The position numbers were made by a program, and so were the translations under genes. A stretch of 64,000 nt of DNA from Sphingobacterium micropteri (GTDB lineage Bacteria; Bacteroidota; Bacteroidia; Sphingobacteriales; Sphingobacteriaceae): positions 85,914 to 149,913 of the forward strand of contig NZ_JACOIK010000013.1 of assembly GCF_014692515.1 (NCBI RefSeq). The letters are read 5' to 3'. Positions 9,517-18,331 of the stretch are shown one piece after another; the first letter of the stretch is position 1, and each line of letters begins with the position of its first letter. Under the pieces are notes generated by a model. That model was given only the letters and a program-made list of their open reading frames with translations. It made no database searches and was not told the DNA's origin.

Positions 9517-9747
9517 CGAAAAATGCTATGTATAATTCATTTAAAAATATACTGTGTGATTGAATTCGACAGGAATTTAATTCACTTTCTAAAAATTATT
9601 GCCCGTAAGGGCCGTCCGAAATTTTGGACATAGCAAAGTGCTAAGAATAACCTGCTCTTAGTGTGTAGATTTCTGCCAAAGTAGCCACCACATTTCGTTC
9701 CAAGCTAGCTACTAAACTCATTGCTCAGCTTTGCAACCCCATCCCAC

Positions 9748-9780
9748 AGGAGAAATCGAACTTTTAAAAAAAGGTCTTAA
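9748..9780 (+). pseudogene. Last codons of a lost recombinase-partner gene
   Basis: Ten codons plus stop read RRNRTFKKRS, nearly the same as the C-terminus of the intact gene ending at 19995. Upstream sequence no longer matches, so the rest of this gene, and presumably the recombinase of the older module, has been deleted. Confidence 0.55.
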
Positions 9781-9937
9781 TGCTATAGTAGAGTGTGTTT
9801 TTAAGGTAGTCTTCAACAAAAGCCTACAGATTTTACCCATAAATATCGAACTATAAACAACCGGGTATTAACATATTGATTCACAGATTTTTATTGACAT
9901 AAAAAAAGGAGATAACTGTTATATGGTGTCTTAAGTA
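9748..9937. repeat. Left direct repeat (att-like end, decayed)
   Basis: Imperfect copy of 19963-20154. Shared blocks are AGGAGAAATCGAACTTT (9748-9764), AAATATCGAACTATAAA (from 9841), a block from CACAGATTTTTATTG (about 9882) through CATAAAAAAAGGAGA, and TATATGGTGTC...TTAAGTA (ending 9937). The first block is the end of a coding frame, RRNRT-FKKRS then TAA at 9778-9780, matching the tail RRNRTLEKRP of the intact small gene at 19798-19995. The terminator hairpin seen in the right copy is broken here. After TTAAGTA the two copies diverge completely, as expected at an integration crossover next to the tRNA. Confidence 0.75.
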
Positions 9938-10092
9938 AAGAGTTGCGGAAGCCGCCTATTAGAGGATTGTGAAGCGATATTAAACGCTAAGGATATTTTT
10001 GAGTAGATTACAAAATAGTTTCGATCTGATCTGGCAGTTGGGCAATCTTTCTACTAGATTTTAGGCGGGTTTCTACCGAATCATTCCCTATA

Positions 10093-10464
10093 TCAGACTC
10101 TCCTCTGTTTCCTTAACTTCATGATGAGAGCTATACCTTCTTTTGTCATATTAGCTGCGAACAATTTGTCTGTTTCTTCAAGTCTTGATAGAACAAAACA
10201 TCGGAGGGATGGGGATTTTGGAAACCAATTCAAAGACTGAAGTAAAAATATGCATTGGCAATTCGCATCAACATTTTGTTTCTCAATTATTTTATCTATA
10301 TTATTTCTTATAGACGTTAAGAAATTTTTTCTATCTATTTTGTTGGCTAACTCAACAACCCGTTGATTTTTCAACGGAGTAGGTATTGGCATTAACGAGA
10401 TATGATTTCTCTCTTTTTTATTTTCGAGGGTATTGATTGAAAGAGAAGACAATTTCTCATCCAT
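10093..10464 (-). CDS. Unknown 123-residue protein
   Basis: A small, basic, helical protein without signal peptide, membrane segment or motif that I recognise. It is the last of four same-strand genes in the inner island (68 bp after the AbiGi-like gene). Composition is AT-rich like its neighbours. It could be an accessory or antitoxin-like component, but nothing in the sequence shows this. Confidence 0.5.
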   Translation of the reverse strand: MDEKLSSLSINTLENKKERNHISLMPIPTPLKNQRVVELANKIDRKNFLTSIRNNIDKIIEKQNVDANCQCIFLLQSLNWFPKSPSLRCFVLSRLEETDKLFAANMTKEGIALIMKLRKQRRV

Positions 10465-10532
10465 ATCTTTTAAATGTATAATAAATTTGGTCTAACTTTT
10501 CTTAGATAGTCATTATATAATATGGACTTAAA

Positions 10533-11720
10533 TTAATCATCATGACTTACCACGTAGAATATGTCCTCATATTGATTGTTAAGGATTTTACAAATTTTTT
10601 CCGCTATAAAAGTATTATAATCCAAACTTTGAGCATGTGGTGCCAAGCTGAAGATGTCTTTCAATGCATAGCATCCATCATAAACAAGAACCATGTCATT
10701 TTCGACTAGATATCGTACCGTTGGATTGTCCGTTTCTTGACTAACAATATTGCACCAACCACAAAATCCAAAATCCTCATTTTTTTCCAAATATTCTTCT
10801 CCAAGTCTTTTAGCCTCCAATTTACAAAATGCCAATACCTGATTTAGCTTCTCTATTTTTTCTTGACTAAGCGGGGTATAATTGAAAGTATAGAACACAT
10901 CAACAGGCAGATCTTCTATGTTTTTCACTTTTCCTTTAGCAAATAATTCTATAGCAAGATCCAGAATAAGAAATTTAATATTGGCAGTAAATTCTCCAGA
11001 TCGTATATAACCACTTTCCCGTATTGTCCTAACATATCGTTCTAACACCAAGGCCTCCTGCTTACTTTTTACGATAAGAATAACTTCATCAAAACTGTCG
11101 ATGTCAAAGAGATATAGACCATAGAAATAATTGTCATAATTTTCGTTATCAGGCCATATCTCATCATTTCCAATAATCCTCCATTCCCTTTCATGAGTCC
11201 AGTCTATCTCCTTTGTATCTCCCAACTGAAAAGCTACATAACGATATTGTTCTCTTATGGGTAAAACAGTCTCCTTGATAACCCTGAGACTTGGATTATC
11301 CATTGGAGACTCATCAAATTCAAAGATATTGTCTACAGAAAGCCCATAAATGACCGGTCTCCCTCCCTTTTTAAAAAGATCTTTTTTTTTGACAGCAATT
11401 CCGTAGTCAGATACACGGTATGGGTTTTTTCTTAAGTTACGATATTCTAACAGGTTGATTATTGGCATTTCAGTAAAACATATTGTTGGCTCAAAACCAT
11501 AAATGGTAGCTTTACCATTCCTGAAAGAAAAACTACCTCTAAGCCCACCTTCGACAATGATATTAAACATACATTCCATCTCCGTCATTCGAGCAATCTT
11601 ATCATTCTCAGCCAAGTGCATTTGACCGCCAAGCTCGAATACCAAAGGAAGATCTTTTACATCTTGTTTCCGTAAAAAATGAATAACATAATCCGAGATG
11701 TCTGTTCTTTTAGTTCGCAT
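10533..11720 (-). CDS. AbiGi/DUF2971-like abortive-infection protein
   Basis: A 395-residue protein whose first half carries the pattern of AbiGi/DUF2971-type proteins: N-terminal TDISDYVIHF (6-15), ICFTEMP (80-86), YGIAVKK (106-112), GGRPVIYG (119-126) and HEREWRI (176-182). These blocks resemble the abortive phage infection AbiGi family; the molecular activity of that family is not firmly known. The C-terminal half (about 230-395) is helical with a C-x-x-C pair (FCGWCN, about 312-317) and has no family that I recognise. It follows the HEPN-type gene by 237 bp on the same strand in the repeat-bounded island. A phage-defence effector role is inferred. Confidence 0.65.
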   Translation of the reverse strand: MRTKRTDISDYVIHFLRKQDVKDLPLVFELGGQMHLAENDKIARMTEMECMFNIIVEGGLRGSFSFRNGKATIYGFEPTICFTEMPIINLLEYRNLRKNPYRVSDYGIAVKKKDLFKKGGRPVIYGLSVDNIFEFDESPMDNPSLRVIKETVLPIREQYRYVAFQLGDTKEIDWTHEREWRIIGNDEIWPDNENYDNYFYGLYLFDIDSFDEVILIVKSKQEALVLERYVRTIRESGYIRSGEFTANIKFLILDLAIELFAKGKVKNIEDLPVDVFYTFNYTPLSQEKIEKLNQVLAFCKLEAKRLGEEYLEKNEDFGFCGWCNIVSQETDNPTVRYLVENDMVLVYDGCYALKDIFSLAPHAQSLDYNTFIAEKICKILNNQYEDIFYVVSHDD

Positions 11721-11957
11721 TGTTGGTTCCTCGTTCTATGATTTGTAGCCAATGGTTATTTAAAATAAAGCGGTGATTGTTAAATCGCAATTTGATTAAT
11801 TTCAAACTTAACTGCTTTTTCAACTATCCCTCAAACATTTCACATAGTATTCGCTTTTTGTATTTTATAAATAGATCCTAAAATACTAATTATTAACAAT
11901 ACTTCATTTTTCAAGTAAATCATTCAATCATGAATAATTCACTTAAAAGAGCCTGTA

Positions 11958-12926
11958 TCAATCTTTGAGAAATGAAATAGAATTTGAGGGCTTAATAGAT
12001 TTAAGATTTTGTAGTAATAATGGGTATCGGTCAAAAACACTTACTAAAAAGATCATCCCATGGTTATTACTTACCTGCATGTTCAAATCGTGTACCTTAA
12101 ATATCTTTTCAAATGCACCCACATTATAGTTCTGGACAAAATAGAACAACAAGGACCGTTCACTGGACGACAAACTCTTGTAATATTTTTTTATTGTTTC
12201 AGGTTTGAGAAATAACATATCATTAGTAGTTCCCCAGTAATCATCAAATTGCATAATCGGGGAGCTGAACAAATAGTTCCAAACTTGCTTTACAGCATTC
12301 AAGATGGTGTACGAACTATATTTTTTCTCAAGTTCTTCAAGTATCTTATTAAGGATCGCCGACACATCATCTATTGCTTCTAACACGTATCCCTGATTAA
12401 TTCTCATATATTTGCCCTTATTCCTAGGATCAGCACCTGTCGTCCAGATATATTTCAAATCAACCTTTAAATTATTATGGATCAGCGAGTTTCTTCTTGC
12501 TTTTTTTTCACGAAGTCTTTTACTATACAATGACGAGAGATCACCTATTTCCAACAATTCGGAATACGCTTGAAGCAATTTGCCGGTGTTGTCGTAACTA
12601 CTCTCAGAGATATAAGTTGAAATAAGATGTGCTATAAACTCATATGTGAAATCTCCGCTTAGAAGTTCATTCTTGTACTTTTCAGAATCAAGTCTAATTT
12701 TAGGGAGCTTTTCAGGAAAAGAAAAAAGATACCGTTCAATGCATTCATTTATTGAACCCTCGAACAACGCTATCACATAAGCGAAGATCCCCTTATCAAT
12801 AAAGTCGGTTGAGATCGGCTGTGTTTGGTAGTGTTCCTTAATTTTATTTAATTCCCCTATACCGTTTAAGATCGGCTCAATAAGATCATCGTAAACCAAA
12901 AGGTTGGGCTTTTTCCTCATAATCAT
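11958..12926 (-). CDS. HEPN-domain protein, candidate RNase
   Basis: A 322-residue helical protein. The segment KKARRNSLIHNN (141-152) contains Arg145-Asn-x3-His150, the R-x(4-6)-H signature of HEPN nucleases, located after a helix with the acidic residues common in this fold (FAYVIALFEGSINECIERY, 48-66). The overall pattern resembles RiboL-PSP/MAE-type HEPN proteins found in defence islands, some of which cut RNA upon infection. The C-terminal 130 residues are unassigned. It lies 172 bp after the STAND NTPase gene on the same strand, so it may be its effector or a separate gene. Start ATG chosen as the first; Met3 is equally possible. Confidence 0.6.
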   Translation of the reverse strand: MIMRKKPNLLVYDDLIEPILNGIGELNKIKEHYQTQPISTDFIDKGIFAYVIALFEGSINECIERYLFSFPEKLPKIRLDSEKYKNELLSGDFTYEFIAHLISTYISESSYDNTGKLLQAYSELLEIGDLSSLYSKRLREKKARRNSLIHNNLKVDLKYIWTTGADPRNKGKYMRINQGYVLEAIDDVSAILNKILEELEKKYSSYTILNAVKQVWNYLFSSPIMQFDDYWGTTNDMLFLKPETIKKYYKSLSSSERSLLFYFVQNYNVGAFEKIFKVHDLNMQVSNNHGMIFLVSVFDRYPLLLQNLKSIKPSNSISFLKD

Positions 12927-13098
12927 TCTTTCTCCATTTTTTATTTCAAATTCTCTCTCAGTATGCAGCTCCTACGATAAATTTCTGCTATAAAGGACAA
13001 AAACAATTATCAGTTCCCTGTCCTTACCGTAACGCCTGACCATATAGTTTTAGCAAGGATGAAAAACAAGGCTGGATTATTATCAAGCAGACAGTCGA

Positions 13099-16000
13099 TT
13101 ATGACTCTAAAGACTCTACGGTAGAAAATGATATCATAAATTCTCTAATCCAATATGCATCAGAAGAACCCTGTTTTACTAAAACATCAAGCATATCAAG
13201 ATAATCAGACAGCAAAGATGCATCTTCCATGATTTCATTGAGATGATTATAATAACCTCTTGACATTAATTGTTCAATATCACGGTATTGTTTTAGATTC
13301 TCAAAATTACCTGTTTTTTTGAGATGAGTAATTAACCACTTAAAGCCATCCTGAAAAAGCACTTCATCACCGATATGAGAAAGTAAGGTAATTACCGATT
13401 GAATCTGTATTGGTCCAAATATTTTTATGCAAGTGATGAAGAACGAAGGGTGTATCTCAATTGGTTTCCAGTTTACTGCGGTATTTTTCCATCTTACTTC
13501 AATATCCAATAACAACAGATTACTAAATAATGAAATGTTATTCCTGACGAGATAATCCCGAAAAACTGTCCACGCAGCAATAAATTGGCTTACAGCATAA
13601 TTTACTTTAGAAGGATCTTCATCTTGGAAACTGTTATCGGCAAAAATGATAATAGATTCAATAACTCCCTTTGAGAACTTAAGTATCTCTAATATACTGT
13701 CATAGTCATCTTTTTTTACATCTTTTAAATTACGCCCAGCATGCTCAAGAAGGTGTTCAAAAATAGCTGAACTCAATTTATGCGAATTCCATAGGATGAG
13801 CTCGCTTAACTTATACTGTAAAGCAAGTCTGAGATATCCGACTTTTTCCACTTCTTCAAAGTTTCTCTTTGGAACTTTGTATGTCATCACAAGCTCTGTA
13901 AGGATTTTTATAAAATCAAAAACTATAGTTTGAGCTGTAACAGTAGGTAAAATGTTAATAGCTCTATTGAGGTAACGTAAAGAACATTTTTTGAAATCTA
14001 TTTTAGATAAGTCAACATAGGGTTCTTTGTCAATCGCATCGTTTATAAAACTTACATACTTTTTTTGATATTGAGCAATATCTTCTTCAGATCTAAATCT
14101 GGAGAATAGATGTGAATTGGTTTTGAAAAACGTTGAAAATTGTAGTAGTCCGGAAAAAAACTTAATGGCAAGCTCTTCGTTTCTTTCCCATATAGTTGTC
14201 CCAAAAGACTTATAAAAATCGCTAGCCTGTGGATCATTGTCCTGAAATGGGGAGGTTAAGAAGCAAAGTGCTAGTTTCTCCAATTCATTTTGTTTGACAT
14301 TATCATTACAGCATAAAAGTACGGGAAAGGCTTTTACAGCAGATTTCATATCGAAAGGAGAAGCGAAAGGCTCTAGTTCCAGTTGGCTACCATAGCTGCG
14401 ATCAATTTTTGAGCTTATCAGAGTTACAATAAGCTGCTCACACCAATTCTTTTCGTCCTGATTCAGTTCATCCCAAAGCATTGTAATCCCAATTTCAGCC
14501 AATAATCCTGGTCTGTGCTTAAAGGTTTCAAACGTTTCCAATTTGATATATCCCTGCCATATTTCTGTCCATTTGTCCTTTAGTGGCAGGACATCACCTT
14601 TTTCAACCTTATGTAACCAAACAACATGGTCTGAATCAACTTCCGATTCCTTTTGAGAGACCTTAAGTTCACTCACGTACTCTTTGATTTCTTCACTGTA
14701 AGACGGTTCTATTAGAAAACCAGCTTTGCTGCCATCGTTGTATTCTGTTGTAACCCTCCAAGTTCTTACATCCATTTCATCTAATCGCTTTTTCCAAGAA
14801 ACATCTGACGGGTCAGCAGATTGTCTGTGGTAGTCCAAAACTTTAAATATTTCTTCGTTGGCTGTTCCATAATTGAAACAATAATATTGAATAAAATTCT
14901 GGAGTCCCCCTTGATATTTTTTTCTATGCGGAAGTTTGCCCGAAGCTAGTCGTTCCTCATCATGAACTTCATGAAATGTATTAAGAATGAAATGACTTTG
15001 ATCATGTACAAATCTTGCTATATCGTAGTCAATGAACTTTCTATTGGAAAATAGACATGAAATATAGGCACTTGCAAATTCTGGATAAGCTTGAAATATA
15101 CTGGAAATAACACCAGTAACCGCTACCGAATTACTATTCCTGAGGAGATAATCTATTAGATCATTGATTTTTTCAATATTTTTAGCTCCCTCCTGACATA
15201 ATTCAAGCAGATACTTTTCCAAAGCCATGAGTATGGATTGCCATTCATAAGGTGAAACTTTTACCGTTCCACGGTATACGCACCACAACAGATCACTTCC
15301 AAATTGTCGGATCTTGGTACCATCAGGTAAAATCAAATCCAGTTGTCTTAAATCGTCTCGTTCCGCAAATTCCGAAAGCGCATAATTTTCAGCACACCAA
15401 TTACTAATTTCCGCAATAAAACACAATGCCTGGAAAGTATGATATTTCAGCAACCAATATACAGGAGTCTGGACTGCGCTAGCTGGAAAATAATTAAGCC
15501 TACTTCCCTCATTTCTCAATCCAAAATACTCATTGACATCCAAAGAACCCGAAGACCTAGTGATTTCCATCATCATCCGATCATGATCGTTTTTGGGGTA
15601 GAAAACCTGACAAGTAGTTTTCATCCAGTGCTCCTTTGCTAAACTGATTACCATGTCTGGCATACATCTAGCCATCTGTTTTGAAGGATAGCCCGATAGT
15701 GCCACTTTGATCAGTTTTATCTTCAATCGATCTTCATCGTAGAATCCGTCATCCTCAAACTCATCTTCACTATCTCTTTCTTCAAGAATAGACTTTAATT
15801 CATCCTGGATTCCACCACTAAACCGAACGAGCAATTTGACCTCTTCATCACCATCTCTATTTCTGGAATATCCGAGTTTTATATGATGTTTAAAGAGGTA
15901 AAGCATAATCAGTCCCGCATCTTTTGTTGTTGAATTTTGTCCATGCTGGTAATCAAGGATATTACTCCATTCCTTTAAGAGATTATATATTGTTTCCCAA

Positions 16001-18159
16001 TGTTCAATCGATATTTCTTCAATATATTCGTATATCATGGAAATTACGCACGACCATCCATATCCTATCGGGATATAATATTTTGAATTTTGATCACCGA
16101 TGTTCTTTTTACAGGCAGTTCTCATGATTTTTATAATCTGTAAGAGCAGTCCAAAATTATTTTTAACGATCAATGATTTATTGGCAACAAAAAAACTATC
16201 GCAAAATTCAGAATGCATGATAGCTATCAAACATTCATCTGCCCGATAATTCTCGTAAGAAATTGATAATGCTTGTTGGGTTACAAATCGTACCTTCTTC
16301 TGTTCACCAGTTTTAAGTACTGAATTTACCCATAATCTATATGCCCTTCTCATAGCCGGCTCATTGCCCAGAGAAACAAAAAAAAGTTCTGCTGATGTAT
16401 TTTCATTAAAAAGAAAATCGACATGATTGATTAATGCCCAATCTTCAAGTACATCATGAGCGGGAGCAAAAAAGCCCTCGTTTTTTGACTGGATAATTAC
16501 ATTCTCCTTAAGTAGTTTCTCCAATACCACAACATCTGGTTGTTCAATACTGACAAATGGCTGCATTTTTTTTGATCTCTTTACGGAGATCTCTACAAAA
16601 ACTTTACTTCTTCTACCAGGAAGGCCATCATGAAACTCGTTGATCTTATTTTCAATTATGGTCTGCCATAGATAGCTTTTAAATGCATCTTCGTCAAAAT
16701 TATCTTCTACTTTTCCATTTAGCTTCACTGCTCGATAGGCAAAATCCAAATATTTCGGAATTTTAAGTAGGGGCTTTAATCGCTGGTTTTCAACCAAGGG
16801 CTTTATTAGTGGTACATGGTCAACTACTAAATTAAGTTCACTATCCGAAAGTTCTGTGATGTCAACCCGAGCATATTCGAACTGGTTAAGAAATTTTAGA
16901 TCAAGCAATGGAAGGCTAGATTGTCTACAACTAATAATGAGCTTAACGGTCGGCATTTCCTTAATTGCCAATAACAATTGATAAAATGCAGTGCCTGTCG
17001 TTTCCAATAATTTTTCAAGCGCGTCGATATAGATAATGTTATTTTCGAAGGATCCAAAAAGTGAAAAAAGCTCTTTGAGGGTGTAATTAATCAAATGCTT
17101 TATAAAGTAATCCCTTAGGTTTCCTTCGGCAAGTTCATCTGCTTTAAAACACAAAACCATTCCGTTATGCTTTTCACGTATTTCCTTAATATACGCTTTT
17201 GCCAATGCAGATTTGCCAAGTCCTGGATTACCAGAAATTACAACGATTCTCGACCGATTGATGGATTCGACTATATTGTCCATAATCTTGTCTCTGGATA
17301 AAGTATAGTCTCCAATTTTATCCTCAATCATTTCCATGACCTCATAATTCTGTTCACTCCAAGACTTCAGAGCATTTAGCATTGTTGAAGAATTGGTTTT
17401 TGAAAGCTTGACCGTTAGGTCAGTTGGCAATTTTTCAGATTCATAAAATGCACCTTTGAAGTTCCCATCGGCCATTAAGACAAATAAATCATTCCAAAGC
17501 TGTTCACCACTACATTCCTGATTATTTCTGAACTGATCCAATAATGAAATACAGTTGGTTTTATCGGTACTGTTATCCTGAGCAAAATCTCGCTCCAAAA
17601 AATATAGTGTCCTGCAAAATTGATGTAGCAAGTCATTAGTAAGGTCGTTAGGAAAATTGTCGTTGATTATTGATCGAAAGATATCTAAATACCCTTTTTT
17701 TGCCTTGACACGATCGACTTCCTGTATAAAATCCTCAGCATCAGACTTAGATCTGGACCAATCAAGAAGCACGTTCAAATGATTTTTTTCATCTTTGGTC
17801 AGATCACTTTTAACAATGTAAATCTTATCATTTGAAGGATCGAAAAGCTCTGCATTCCGAAAATCACTCCAAGCATCTGTGACAACTTGTTTAAACGTAT
17901 CGCCTTTTGCGGAAACAACCAAGTTATGTTTAATTTGGAATAGGACATTAATCTTCTTGTCCTTATGAGTGCACTTTAATAGAAGATCATCGGTGCGATA
18001 ACCCACTGAACCTGACTGTTGGCGGAAAGCCATAATCTTCCCAGATATACCTGGGATATTCAGGTCAAGTAGAAAGCTTATAAAAAAGCTCGTCTGAACC
18101 TCAATTTCATAAAAACTACCACCTCCGCCCTGTGAGAATACGTTACTGTTTATTGCCAT
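13099..18159 (-). CDS. Large STAND-type NTPase with nuclease-like N-terminus
   Basis: A 1686-residue protein. Residues 11-165 look like a Cap4/DUF4297-type PD-(D/E)XK domain: GGGGSFYEIEVQTSFF (11-26), RTDDLLL (55-61, Asp57/58) and VLFQIKHN (72-79, Gln75-x-Lys77). A P-loop NTPase follows: Walker A GNPGLGKS (310-317), Walker B IIYIDALE (375-382) and sensor-like KLIISCRQ (406-413). The remaining about 1200 residues are helical repeats with no clear family, as in sensor arms of STAND proteins such as Avs. In that architecture the C-terminal repeat region binds a phage protein and the N-terminal nuclease is unleashed; that is knowledge of the class, applied here by inference. It is the first of four minus-strand island genes and divergent from the recombinase. 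Confidence 0.75.
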   Translation of the reverse strand: MAINSNVFSQGGGGSFYEIEVQTSFFISFLLDLNIPGISGKIMAFRQQSGSVGYRTDDLLLKCTHKDKKINVLFQIKHNLVVSAKGDTFKQVVTDAWSDFRNAELFDPSNDKIYIVKSDLTKDEKNHLNVLLDWSRSKSDAEDFIQEVDRVKAKKGYLDIFRSIINDNFPNDLTNDLLHQFCRTLYFLERDFAQDNSTDKTNCISLLDQFRNNQECSGEQLWNDLFVLMADGNFKGAFYESEKLPTDLTVKLSKTNSSTMLNALKSWSEQNYEVMEMIEDKIGDYTLSRDKIMDNIVESINRSRIVVISGNPGLGKSALAKAYIKEIREKHNGMVLCFKADELAEGNLRDYFIKHLINYTLKELFSLFGSFENNIIYIDALEKLLETTGTAFYQLLLAIKEMPTVKLIISCRQSSLPLLDLKFLNQFEYARVDITELSDSELNLVVDHVPLIKPLVENQRLKPLLKIPKYLDFAYRAVKLNGKVEDNFDEDAFKSYLWQTIIENKINEFHDGLPGRRSKVFVEISVKRSKKMQPFVSIEQPDVVVLEKLLKENVIIQSKNEGFFAPAHDVLEDWALINHVDFLFNENTSAELFFVSLGNEPAMRRAYRLWVNSVLKTGEQKKVRFVTQQALSISYENYRADECLIAIMHSEFCDSFFVANKSLIVKNNFGLLLQIIKIMRTACKKNIGDQNSKYYIPIGYGWSCVISMIYEYIEEISIEHWETIYNLLKEWSNILDYQHGQNSTTKDAGLIMLYLFKHHIKLGYSRNRDGDEEVKLLVRFSGGIQDELKSILEERDSEDEFEDDGFYDEDRLKIKLIKVALSGYPSKQMARCMPDMVISLAKEHWMKTTCQVFYPKNDHDRMMMEITRSSGSLDVNEYFGLRNEGSRLNYFPASAVQTPVYWLLKYHTFQALCFIAEISNWCAENYALSEFAERDDLRQLDLILPDGTKIRQFGSDLLWCVYRGTVKVSPYEWQSILMALEKYLLELCQEGAKNIEKINDLIDYLLRNSNSVAVTGVISSIFQAYPEFASAYISCLFSNRKFIDYDIARFVHDQSHFILNTFHEVHDEERLASGKLPHRKKYQGGLQNFIQYYCFNYGTANEEIFKVLDYHRQSADPSDVSWKKRLDEMDVRTWRVTTEYNDGSKAGFLIEPSYSEEIKEYVSELKVSQKESEVDSDHVVWLHKVEKGDVLPLKDKWTEIWQGYIKLETFETFKHRPGLLAEIGITMLWDELNQDEKNWCEQLIVTLISSKIDRSYGSQLELEPFASPFDMKSAVKAFPVLLCCNDNVKQNELEKLALCFLTSPFQDNDPQASDFYKSFGTTIWERNEELAIKFFSGLLQFSTFFKTNSHLFSRFRSEEDIAQYQKKYVSFINDAIDKEPYVDLSKIDFKKCSLRYLNRAINILPTVTAQTIVFDFIKILTELVMTYKVPKRNFEEVEKVGYLRLALQYKLSELILWNSHKLSSAIFEHLLEHAGRNLKDVKKDDYDSILEILKFSKGVIESIIIFADNSFQDEDPSKVNYAVSQFIAAWTVFRDYLVRNNISLFSNLLLLDIEVRWKNTAVNWKPIEIHPSFFITCIKIFGPIQIQSVITLLSHIGDEVLFQDGFKWLITHLKKTGNFENLKQYRDIEQLMSRGYYNHLNEIMEDASLLSDYLDMLDVLVKQGSSDAYWIREFMISFSTVESLES

Positions 18160-18331
18160 GACTCAAGCTAATCACTACTAAAGTAAAAAACATTTGTAAA
18201 TTGAGAACTAAACTTCTTAAGAATTCACAACCTATTTTAGTTGAATATAATTAGAGATTTCATATATGATTAGAAATCTCCAATTTAGAATGCTTGCTGA
18301 TTTTGAAACCCAATTAGATACTTTTAAAGAT

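Larger units (their letters stand above)
9517..10092. other. Gene-free junction between two island modules
   Basis: No intact gene. It contains the left copy of the island repeat (9748-9937, listed separately) and an imperfect 16-bp palindrome GTCCGAAATTTTGGAC at 9614-9629 that could be an operator. The stretch 9938-10092 after the repeat would be the left end of the inner island and shows nothing recognisable. Confidence 0.5.

Noticed and set aside
9601..9612. GCCCGTAAGGGC as a leftover of the tRNA-Glu 3' end
   Set aside because: Only part of the acceptor sequence matches and it lies outside the aligned repeat; likely coincidence.
18266..18331. Longer recombinase start at 18266
   Set aside because: The extra 22 residues do not belong to the resolvase domain, which begins at MKTAYLYVRVS.
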